Part shown: in pieces, positions 1-8,700 of the stretch
Position numbering within the stretch: the stretch's first letter is position 1
How the letters are laid out: each line of letters begins with the position of its first letter
Assembly (NCBI GenBank): GCA_017936265.1
Contig: JAGBFX010000033.1
Span: 1 to 64,000 of the forward strand
Length of the DNA stretch: 64,000 nt
Direction of reading: 5' to 3'
Source: Bacteroidaceae bacterium
Lineage (GTDB): Bacteria > Bacteroidota > Bacteroidia > Bacteroidales > Bacteroidaceae
Notes under the pieces: model-generated
The model's database searches: none
Told to the model about the DNA's origin: nothing
Seen by the model: the letters and a program-made list of their open reading frames with translations, nothing else
Program-made: the position numbers and the translations under genes

Positions 1-66
1 ATTAAACCTTAAACATTACACATAAACTCCCCTGTTTTCACATTTCACATTTCACATTTCCGTTTT
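1..66. repeat. Degenerate 7-bp tandem repeat spacer before nuoK
   Basis: The spacer reads as successive 7-mers: ATTAAAC, CTTAAAC, ATTACAC, then after a short break three copies of ACATTTC and one CGTTTTC. The same kind of heptamer tract recurs at 37934-37975, 15878-15926 and 42301-42342. No gene is visible in it. The upstream nuo gene (nuoJ expected) is outside the window. Confidence 0.6.
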
Positions 67-78
67 CAGTTTACTAAT

Positions 79-390
79 ATGAACATACCTGCAGAATACA
101 TGCTAATATTGTCGGCAGTACTCTTCTTCATCGGAGTCTTCGGCTTTTTCACAAGACGTAATCTTGTGTCGTTGCTCATAAGCACCGAGCTTATGCTCAA
201 TGCTGTGGACATCAACTTTGCCGTGTTCAACGCCTATTGCCATACCGGACATCTCGAAGGGTACATCTTTGCACTCTTCGGCATAGGAGTGGCCGCAGCC
301 GAGACAGCTGTCGCGATAGCTATAATCATCAACGTGTACCGTAACTTCCACTCGATACACATCAAGAGGCTGAAGAACCTCAAGCACTAA
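79..390 (+). CDS. nuoK: NADH-quinone oxidoreductase subunit K
   Basis: Small membrane subunit of respiratory complex I (NDH-1), part of the proton-translocating arm in the inner membrane. The 103-residue product has three hydrophobic segments (about 5-24, 29-50, 62-85), the usual family size and topology. Two membrane-embedded glutamates expected for NuoK are visible: Glu37 in STELMLNA and Glu75 in AAAETAVA. It is the first complete gene of a nuoK-L-M-N run on the plus strand, with 69 bp to nuoL; the rest of the operon should lie upstream. In Bacteroidota the enzyme usually lacks the NuoEFG NADH-input module, which cannot be checked here. Confidence 0.96.
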   Translation: MNIPAEYMLILSAVLFFIGVFGFFTRRNLVSLLISTELMLNAVDINFAVFNAYCHTGHLEGYIFALFGIGVAAAETAVAIAIIINVYRNFHSIHIKRLKNLKH

Positions 391-459
391 AAGATGCCGT
401 ATTAGACAAGAAGATAATTTCATCTGACTATAACTTATAGAAAATTTAAAACTTCATAT

Positions 460-2400
460 ATGGGATTCACCATTCTGATACTCGTTCTGCCGCTGCTGAG
501 TTTCATACTTTTGGGGCTTGCAGGCAAGAAGATGCCGCACAAGGTTGCAGGCCTCATCGGCACGTTCACACTGGCCGCAGTCACCGTATTGTCATACTAC
601 GCGGCAATAACCTACTTCGCCGGCGGACGTGACGCAAACGGCGTATATGCCGAGGTCATGCCATACTGTTTCAGGTGGCTGCCATTCAGCGAGACACTCT
701 GCATTGACATGGGCATTCTCATCACTCCTATCACTGCGATGATGCTCATTGTCATATCCACGGTAAGCCTCATGGTACACATCTATTCGCTCGGTTACAT
801 GAAAGGCGAGAGAGGATTCCAACGCTACTACGCCTTCCTCTCACTCTTCACATTCTCGATGCTCGGCCTTGTCGTTGCCACAAACATTTTCCAGATGTAC
901 CTGTTCTGGGAGCTCGTGGGAGTATCATCGTACCTGCTAATCGGTTTCTACTATACCAAGCCTGCGGCCATAGCAGCATCGAAGAAGGCATTTATCGTGA
1001 CACGTTTTGCCGACCTCTTCTTCCTGATAGGAATACTCATTTACGGATACTACACAGGCACATTCTCGTTCTCGCCCGACAGCGCTATGCTTGCAGGTGC
1101 GAGCTCCGTTCTGCCCATAGCCCTACTGTTGATGTTCATTGGCGGTGCCGGCAAGAGCGCCATGTTCCCGCTGCACATATGGCTGCCTGACGCGATGGAG
1201 GGCCCGACTCCCGTTTCGGCACTCATACACGCAGCTACCATGGTTGTAGCAGGAGTGTTCCTTGTAGCCCGCATGTTCCCGCTTTTCATAGGATATGCAC
1301 CCGAGGTGCTTCATATAATTGCATACGTAGGAGCCTTTACCGCACTCTACGCAGCAATAGTGGCATGCGTGCAAACCGACATCAAGCGTGTGCTCGCATT
1401 CTCCACAATATCACAGATTGCATTCATGATGGTATCGCTCGGTGTATGCACAGGCATGGAGCCGCACCATGGCGGCCTGGGCTATATGGCATCGATGTTC
1501 CACCTGTTCACACACGCCATGTTCAAGGGACTGCTGTTTCTGGGAGCTGGTGCCATAATACATGCCGTACACAGCAACGAGAAGAGCGAGATGGGCGGCC
1601 TGCGCAAGTATATGCCTGTAACGCACATCACTTTCCTAATCGCATGCCTTGCCATAGCGGGCATACCGCCATTCAGTGGATTCTTCAGCAAGGATGAGAT
1701 TCTTGTCGCATGCTATGAGTTCTCTACTCCCATGGGCATGTTCATGAGCCTAGTAGCCGCAATGACAGCTTTCTACATGTTCCGTCTCTACTACCTCATT
1801 TTCTGGGGCAAGAGCCACTACGAGGAGCAGCTTGCACGCTACAACGACGGCCAGAGCAGCGAAAAGCCGCACAAGCCACATGAGGCACCGGCAAGCATGA
1901 CCGTTCCCCTCATCATACTTGCCGTTGTGACCTGCGTGGCAGGATTCATCCCCTTCGGCGAGTTCATAAGCAGCAACGGCGAGGCATACACGATACACCT
2001 GGACAAGGAGGTTGCCGCCACCAGCGTACTGCTTGCCATTGCAGGAATAACGCTTGCTACGGTAATGTACAAGAACGGCACAAGCCGCCTTACAAGGAAA
2101 ATCAACTGGATGCTGCATGCACCGATAAAGGCCGCATACCACAGGTTCTACCTCGACGAGGTGTGGCTTTTCGTTACCAAGAAGATAATATTCAAGGGAA
2201 TAAGCCAGCCTATCGCATGGTTCGACCGTCACGTTGTCGACGGTTCTCTCGACCTGTTGGCAAAGGCGACACAGAAGGCCGGCACAGCCATACGTCCTAC
2301 ACAGAGCGGCAACCTGCAGACATACAGCATCTGTTTCCTTATAGGAGTACTGCTGCTGACAGTCATACTGTTCCTTACCGGCACTGTATCTATTCTTTAA
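460..2400 (+). CDS. nuoL: NADH-quinone oxidoreductase subunit L
   Basis: Largest antiporter-like subunit of complex I, at the distal end of the proton-pumping membrane arm. At 646 residues it has normal length. The Mrp-antiporter-type core is clear: Glu151 in FWELVGVSSYLLIG, and the stretch at 231-260 with Lys232 and the family hallmark LPDAMEGPTPVSALIHAAT. The C-terminal part (about 560-646) ends in a long amphipathic region and a final membrane helix, matching the lateral helix of NuoL. nuoM follows after 33 bp, so the genes are cotranscribed. Confidence 0.97.
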   Translation: MGFTILILVLPLLSFILLGLAGKKMPHKVAGLIGTFTLAAVTVLSYYAAITYFAGGRDANGVYAEVMPYCFRWLPFSETLCIDMGILITPITAMMLIVISTVSLMVHIYSLGYMKGERGFQRYYAFLSLFTFSMLGLVVATNIFQMYLFWELVGVSSYLLIGFYYTKPAAIAASKKAFIVTRFADLFFLIGILIYGYYTGTFSFSPDSAMLAGASSVLPIALLLMFIGGAGKSAMFPLHIWLPDAMEGPTPVSALIHAATMVVAGVFLVARMFPLFIGYAPEVLHIIAYVGAFTALYAAIVACVQTDIKRVLAFSTISQIAFMMVSLGVCTGMEPHHGGLGYMASMFHLFTHAMFKGLLFLGAGAIIHAVHSNEKSEMGGLRKYMPVTHITFLIACLAIAGIPPFSGFFSKDEILVACYEFSTPMGMFMSLVAAMTAFYMFRLYYLIFWGKSHYEEQLARYNDGQSSEKPHKPHEAPASMTVPLIILAVVTCVAGFIPFGEFISSNGEAYTIHLDKEVAATSVLLAIAGITLATVMYKNGTSRLTRKINWMLHAPIKAAYHRFYLDEVWLFVTKKIIFKGISQPIAWFDRHVVDGSLDLLAKATQKAGTAIRPTQSGNLQTYSICFLIGVLLLTVILFLTGTVSIL

Positions 2401-2433
2401 ACAAGAACAAGAAAGAAGAAAGGAGAAAACAAT

Positions 2434-3915
2434 ATGAATATACTAGTCCTGTTTGTAATAATACCGCTGCTCACATTGCTTGCACTCTGGGGCAGCCGTA
2501 ACCTGCGCCAGACACGCGCAGTGATGGTCACAGGGTCGACACTGCTGCTGGCGCTGTCGGTATACCTTACCGTAGACTTCATCTCGCAGAGAAGCGCCGG
2601 CGATACAGCCCCCATGCTATACACCGCCTCGGTCACATGGTTCGAGCCGCTCAACATATGCTTCTCTATAGGCGTTGACGGCATATCGGTAGCGATGCTG
2701 CTGCTATCATCGATAATCGTATTCACAGGCACATTCGCCTCATGGAGAATACAGCCCATGACAAAGGATTTCTTCCTGTGGTACATGCTGCTCTCGCTGG
2801 GAGTATACGGTTTCTTCATCTCGACCGACCTGTTCACTATGTTCATGTTCTACGAGACAGCGCTCATCCCCATGTACCTGCTTATCGGCGTATGGGGCAG
2901 CGGCCGCAAGGAGTACTCGGCCATGAAACTGACACTCATGCTCATGGGAGGCTCCGCGTTCCTGCTCATGGGTATTCTGGGCATATACTTCGGTAGCGGA
3001 GCAACCACTATGAACATACATGAGATTGCCGCACTGAACAATATCCCCGCTGAATTGCAGTACATATTCTTCCCGATGACATTCATCGGATTCGGTGTTC
3101 TTGGAGCACTCTTCCCCTTCCACACATGGAGCCCCGACGGACATGCATGCGCCCCCACATCGGTATCGATGCTGCATGCGGGAGTGCTGATGAAGCTCGG
3201 CGGTTACGGCTGTTTCCGCATCGCCATGTATCTGTTGCCACAGGCAGCCGAGGAACTTTCATGGATATTCATCGTGCTGACAACAATAAGCGTTGTCTAT
3301 GGCGCCTTGAGTGCAGTGAGCCAGACCGACCTCAAATACATAAACGCCTACTCATCGGTGTCACACTGCGGCCTGGTGCTCTTTGCGATATTGATGATGA
3401 ACAGGACCGCCTGCACAGGAGCGATACTGCAGATGCTCTCGCACGGACTCATGACTGCGCTCTTCTTTGCGCTCATAGGTATGATATACGGACGTACCCA
3501 CACTCGCGACATACGCCAGATGCGTGGTCTGATGAAGATTATGCCGTTCCTTGCAGTGGGATATGTAATTGCAGGACTCGCCAACCTGGGACTGCCAGGA
3601 TTCAGCGGTTTCATCGCCGAGATGACGGTATTCGTCGGTGCTTTCAGTATCGATGACACATTCCACCGCGTCGTTACCATAATCGCATGCACAAGCATTG
3701 TCATAACAGCGGTTTACATACTGCGCGTCGTGGGCAGGATTCTCTATGGAGAGCCCGAGAACGATGAGCACATGAAGTTGAGCGATGCCACCTGGGATGA
3801 GCGCTTTACCGTGATATGCCTCGTTGCATGCATCCTTGCACTGGGCGTACTGCCGATGTGGGTTAGCGACCTCATCAGCGGTGGCGTGAATGACGTGCTC
3901 GCAAATATACATTAA
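2434..3915 (+). CDS. nuoM: NADH-quinone oxidoreductase subunit M
   Basis: Second antiporter-like proton-pumping subunit of complex I. The 493-residue product is a polytopic membrane protein of about 14 helices. Diagnostic residues are Glu141 in MFYETALIPMYLLIG and the later motif FPFHTWSPDGHACAPTSVSM, the NuoM form of the FPLHxWLPDAH signature. A lysine in the conserved LMKLGGYG follows. It lies between nuoL (33 bp upstream) and nuoN (27 bp downstream) in the usual order. Confidence 0.97.
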   Translation: MNILVLFVIIPLLTLLALWGSRNLRQTRAVMVTGSTLLLALSVYLTVDFISQRSAGDTAPMLYTASVTWFEPLNICFSIGVDGISVAMLLLSSIIVFTGTFASWRIQPMTKDFFLWYMLLSLGVYGFFISTDLFTMFMFYETALIPMYLLIGVWGSGRKEYSAMKLTLMLMGGSAFLLMGILGIYFGSGATTMNIHEIAALNNIPAELQYIFFPMTFIGFGVLGALFPFHTWSPDGHACAPTSVSMLHAGVLMKLGGYGCFRIAMYLLPQAAEELSWIFIVLTTISVVYGALSAVSQTDLKYINAYSSVSHCGLVLFAILMMNRTACTGAILQMLSHGLMTALFFALIGMIYGRTHTRDIRQMRGLMKIMPFLAVGYVIAGLANLGLPGFSGFIAEMTVFVGAFSIDDTFHRVVTIIACTSIVITAVYILRVVGRILYGEPENDEHMKLSDATWDERFTVICLVACILALGVLPMWVSDLISGGVNDVLANIH

Positions 3916-3942
3916 CCGATAACAGACCATCAAGAACGATAT

Positions 3943-5367
3943 ATGAACTACTCACTGTTTTTTGAGATGCGACCCGAGGTATGCCTGCTGGGGATATACC
4001 TTGTGATATTCATGTACGACCTTATTGCCGAGGGCAAGTACAGGAGACTATTCCACCCGCTGACATGCATCCTTACCTTTGTACTTGTGATGCTGACACT
4101 GAGCGACCGCTCATCGTTTACCCTCTTCGGAGGCATGTACGAGAGCAACGCGATAATAGTACTGGTAAAGAGTGTGCTTGCCTTCGGCGGCTTCCTTGTC
4201 ATCATGCAGGCCCACCGCTGGTTAAAGAACGAGGACACACACTTCAAGCAGGGAGAGTTCTACATCCTGCTGTTGAGCACACTCATAGGAATGTACTTCA
4301 TGATAAGTGCACGGCATTTCCTGCTGCTCTTCATCGGCATAGAGCTTGCATCGTTGCCGCTTGCCTGCCTTGTGGCATTCGACAAGTACCGTCATAACTC
4401 GGCCGAGGCGGGAGTGAAGTATATCCTCTCATCTATGTTCGCATCGGCCATAATGCTTTACGGAATCTCGTTCCTCTACGGCACCACCGGTACTCTCTAC
4501 TTTGAGGATATGACCGAGAAGATGACGGGCATGCCCATACAGATATTCGCGCTCGTGATGTTCTTTGCGGGCATGGGATTCAAGATATCGCTCGTACCGT
4601 TCCACTTCTGGACAGCCGACAGCTATCAGGGCGCACCTACAAGCGTCACAGCCTATCTGTCGGTCGTGTCAAAGGGCGCTGCGGTATTTACCCTCTTCAT
4701 TGTGCTTGTAAAGGTGTTTGCTCCAATGATTGAGCAGTGGCACCTGATTATATGCCTAACCGTCGTAGCAAGCATCACTATTGCCAACCTCATGGCAATA
4801 AACCAACACGACCTGAAGCGTTTCATGGCGTTCAGCAGCATCTCGCAGGCAGGATACATAATGCTCGCAGTCATAGGAGGAAAAGCGACAGGCATGACCT
4901 CGCTCGTATACTACCTCATTGTATACATGGCCGCCAATATGGCCGTATTTGCAATCATCGAGACTATCGAGTGGCACATTGGCACAGCTGTCAAGAGGAG
5001 CAACTTCAACGGTCTGTACCAGAGCAACCCGAAGTTGGCGTTCATAATGACACTGGCACTTTTCTCGCTTGCCGGCATACCGCCCTTCGCTGGTTTCTTC
5101 AGCAAGTTCTTCGTATTCATGAATGCCTTCAGTGCCGGTGCATGGCTTGTAGTATTCATAGCACTCGTGAATACCGTAATATCGCTCTACTACTATCTGC
5201 TCATTGTAAAGGCAATGTACATGAAGAGCGCCGATACACCGATAAGCAGCATCAAGCTCGACCCCTACACACGCATAAGCCTTGCCATCTGTACAGTCGG
5301 AATACTGCTGCTCGGAATATGCAGTTTCATCTATTCAGGCATCGACAGCATAGCCTTCGGACTTTAA
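3943..5367 (+). CDS. nuoN: NADH-quinone oxidoreductase subunit N
   Basis: Third antiporter-like subunit of complex I, next to NuoK in the membrane arm. The 474-residue product is hydrophobic throughout. Glu134 in FIGIELASLPL is the conserved membrane glutamate, and VPFHFWTADSYQGAPTSVT is the NuoN version of the signature seen in NuoL and NuoM. It is the last gene of the operon: its stop is followed by a strong stem-loop at 5392-5432 that also ends the convergent gene downstream. Confidence 0.97.
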   Translation: MNYSLFFEMRPEVCLLGIYLVIFMYDLIAEGKYRRLFHPLTCILTFVLVMLTLSDRSSFTLFGGMYESNAIIVLVKSVLAFGGFLVIMQAHRWLKNEDTHFKQGEFYILLLSTLIGMYFMISARHFLLLFIGIELASLPLACLVAFDKYRHNSAEAGVKYILSSMFASAIMLYGISFLYGTTGTLYFEDMTEKMTGMPIQIFALVMFFAGMGFKISLVPFHFWTADSYQGAPTSVTAYLSVVSKGAAVFTLFIVLVKVFAPMIEQWHLIICLTVVASITIANLMAINQHDLKRFMAFSSISQAGYIMLAVIGGKATGMTSLVYYLIVYMAANMAVFAIIETIEWHIGTAVKRSNFNGLYQSNPKLAFIMTLALFSLAGIPPFAGFFSKFFVFMNAFSAGAWLVVFIALVNTVISLYYYLLIVKAMYMKSADTPISSIKLDPYTRISLAICTVGILLLGICSFIYSGIDSIAFGL

Positions 5368-5391
5368 GGGACAGCTGACATAAATCACACA

Positions 5392-5432
5392 AAAAGAAAT
5401 ATGGAGCATTTACAATACTCCATATTTCTTTT
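5392..5432. terminator. Bidirectional terminator between nuoN and the 57-residue peptide gene
   Basis: A 19-bp stem pairs 5392-5410 with 5414-5432 around a 3-base loop, with one mismatch. It is A-rich on the left and T-rich on the right, so it has U-tracts in both directions. Its right edge overlaps the stop codon of the minus-strand peptide gene. Confidence 0.8.
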
Positions 5433-5604
5433 ACTTTCCACCCCAGACATCTCCCCAACGGCCTCGGGATGATCCCGTAGATTCTTCAATATCGCCGTCT
5501 CCGGTCTGCCCTCCGCCTGTTTCCAGATTCGGGGATGATGCAATGACCTCAAGGGGAGAAATACCTAAACTAACACTTTCCGGTTTTATATATATCTTTT
5601 TCAT
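5431..5604 (-). CDS. 57-residue peptide, MKKxYIKP-type, Gly/Trp-rich end
   Basis: An ORF from ATG at 5604-5602 to TAA at 5433-5431 encodes 57 residues. It starts MKKIYIKPESVSLGIS, continues through ASSPNLETGGGQTGDGD, and ends RGRWGDVWGGK. There is no signal peptide or membrane segment. It lies 120 bp downstream of the M60 protease on the same strand and ends at the terminator shared with nuoN. From memory, Bacteroidales genomes contain many unannotated genes of this build, with a charged MKK-x-Y-x-x-P start, a short hydrophobic stretch and an acidic/Gly/Trp tail, often beside large secreted proteins. No function is known to me. A chance ORF is possible but unlikely given the composition and placement. 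Confidence 0.6.
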   Translation of the reverse strand: MKKIYIKPESVSLGISPLEVIASSPNLETGGGQTGDGDIEESTGSSRGRWGDVWGGK

Positions 5605-5724
5605 AATGAGTATAAATTTTACATATTATTGAAATTGTCAAAAGCTATTCACATGGGCGGGGGATGAATTCCATCCATTCTACATGTAACCGACCGCCGC
5701 ATTCAAAGCCAGAGTTCCGGTGAA

Positions 5725-8700
5725 TTACTTCACCAGAACTTTCTTGCCATTGATTATATACAATCCCTTTGCAGGAGTCTCTACCTTTCTGCCTTGCAGG
5801 TCATAGACCGCTTCCACTGTTCCGTTTTCACCTTTCACCTCGCTGATGCCTGTAATGCCCTCGCCGAAGCGCATGCTGAACGAGCCTGCTGCAGTGCTCT
5901 CGGCAACCTTCATATATATCTTGTTCGCCGAGCAGCTGATATATCCGCCGTTGTCGGTTCCTGCATTGCCCTCGGCTATTGTACCGTCGGAGCTATACTC
6001 TTTATACATCCAGTACATCTTTGAGACCTCATCGCCACTCTTACGGCCCAGCTTATAGTATCTGTAGCCATCCTCGCACCCGATTGCACTCTTCAGTATG
6101 CGTCCATCTATCAATGATGTGCCAAGAGCTGTCATAACATCCTCTTGCAAGGCAACATTATCGGCAGTATAAGCGAACGTGAAGATAGCAGGCTCAACGC
6201 TCTCATCATCAATATAAAGGATTGCAGGAGTGCGTGCCGGCAGAACAGAACCATGCTCCGTAGCGTCATCCGTATCGGCAACACGCACAAGTGTCACATC
6301 GGTACCGTCCACATCAACTGCAGTAAATGCAGCGATACCCTCAGGCAATGTCACGCTGTAGGGCAGATATAACGATGAGAAACTGTTCGAGAACTTGACG
6401 CTGAAAGCGATGTCGGCATCATCCACCCTCTTGAAGAACCAATCTGTCGACCAGTCTGTATCCTGTACATTGCCATTGGTGGCATGATTAAAGGCCGCTA
6501 TACCCTGATTTTTCCACTTCTCATTTGTAAGGGCCATAGCAATATTACCATTCATCATTCTCTTTGCACCCTCCATTGTTCCCTCAGCAACGGTAAAGGC
6601 ATATGCCGTCTCATCGCCTTTCTTCCAGCCAAGTGCCAGAGTACCGAGAGCACTCACAAATTCACATGTTCCATTATCATAAACCTTGCATACCCACAAG
6701 TCCGAGTTGTCGGTAGCAGGCTCTGTCGGGAACACTATTGCAGCATTGCTGTTTGCTATAAAATGATATCCATAGCCGGCAGCTGTTTCGGCAATAAAGT
6801 TCATTATACGGTAAACACCGCCATCGACCAGTTCATCCGAGGCAAGAACCTTTGCCACAGCCTCTTCAAGCGCAGCCTTGACAGCCGTCTGGTCGACAAT
6901 CTGTGCATCGAGCATAGAAACATCCTTTACAAGCGCATTGCCGGCCATTGCATCCGATGAGTTCGTTACAAGCACACTTGACAGCAGCATCTCATCGGTC
7001 ACAACGTCGCAGTAGACACCATTTACCGCTACCACGCCATTCTGGACAGCCCCAACCCTGTCAATAAGCACATTGGTCTCATCGGCAAGCTGCGCCAGTG
7101 TTGCCTTACGCTCTGTAATGGCAGACTCATACTCAGCATAAAGTGCCTCGTATGCATCCTTCAACGATGCAAGTTCCGAACCAATGGCATCCGATGCCGG
7201 AGAGATACTGCTGACAACGCTCTTGCTTTCAAGCAGAGCCTCCATTGCAGTCATAGCTGTTGCAGCATCGACATAGCTGCTGTATTTATCGTTCACAGTT
7301 GCTGTGAAACCGCTAACAGGCATAATGTCAAACTCCGCCATGTGCCAGTAGCCACGGTTCGCATGCACGTTGAAGCGCAAGTAACGGTGCGATGAAACCA
7401 TTATGCCGTCATATTCCCAGTTTGCCGATGCGCTCTGTGGCATATCTGATGCAGAGCCGAGATATTTATAAGTCACCTTGTCATCACTGCCGTATACATC
7501 CACGCCCTTCGGGAAATCAGCAGAAGCCCCAGAACGTGTAGTATGGCAGAAGGTAAAGCGTGGCAATGTATTGCCACTGCCCAGGTCCACAGCAATGTAA
7601 TGAGTGCCCGATGCCGGTTCCGATGTGTAGTCGGTATGGAAATGGTTGGAGAGCACTCCGTCTACAAGATTGGCAATAGGGCCTTCCACTGCAGACTGCG
7701 CGTTTGTCCATATATAGTTTGCGCTGCCCGGCGTTGTAGTCTGCAGGGCAAGAGCATCACCTTTGGTATATGTTACATCGCCAAGAACCTCATCAAGCAG
7801 TGCTTCTGTCTTTGTAATATATACCTCAAGGTCGGCAAGGTCGGCAATTGTAGCATTAGGTTCAACCGCGGTAAGGTACCAGCGTGATGCATTGCTGTCG
7901 GTTCCCCAACCAACGACATTCCAACTGGCATCGGAGTGGAAGTTCGTGTATCCACCGGCAGGTGACAACTTTATTGCCCACACACCTTCCTCCATTTCTT
8001 CGAGAGTATAAACAGCCTCATCCGCGGCAGTTGTTGTTGCAGTCATTGCTGTCGACTGTGAAATCTTAGGGCAATAGTAACCACTCACATTGTAGACATT
8101 ATATACTCCAGGTGTACCGGTCTCCTTGAATTGCCATTGTGCAGTTGCTTCCGTATGCGACACAGAGGTTCCCGTTTTAACGGTTTTGGAACCGTTCAGA
8201 TACATTGTCAATGACGGATTGTTCCAGTTCGTTATGATATATGTCAGCGAAGAATCGAACGATACCCTCGCGCTACCGTCAGCAAGCACCTTATTATACT
8301 CGGCATAGAGCAGGTCGTATGCTGCTTCGTAGAGCGTTGAGTTCTCGTATACATCCTTTGCATATTCATAGGCTGCGACAAAGTCAGCAACAGCAACGCT
8401 CTTATAGAAGCCTATTTTAGTAAATGTATCATCGGTTTTATCTATTATCTGCTGTGCCTTGACAATGAGTGCGCCAAGGACATCCTTCTGCATGGCAGTG
8501 ATATCGACAGCAACCTCTGTCATGCCATTGTTGGTGTCGACTGCCACGAACCTTACACTACCCGAGACTACAGCTTCCATAGCCTCATCGCTGAGTGCGA
8601 ATGTAGACTTGTCACCGAAAGAAACCAGTTTCCCGTCCTCATCGAACACCAGGAAGCCCACACCGCCTTCACCACCGCTCATTGTAATTGAACCGTCGTT

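Noticed and set aside
1..66. CRISPR-like array from the repeated ACATTTC units
   Set aside because: Units are 7 bp and directly adjacent without spacers; this is a short tandem repeat.
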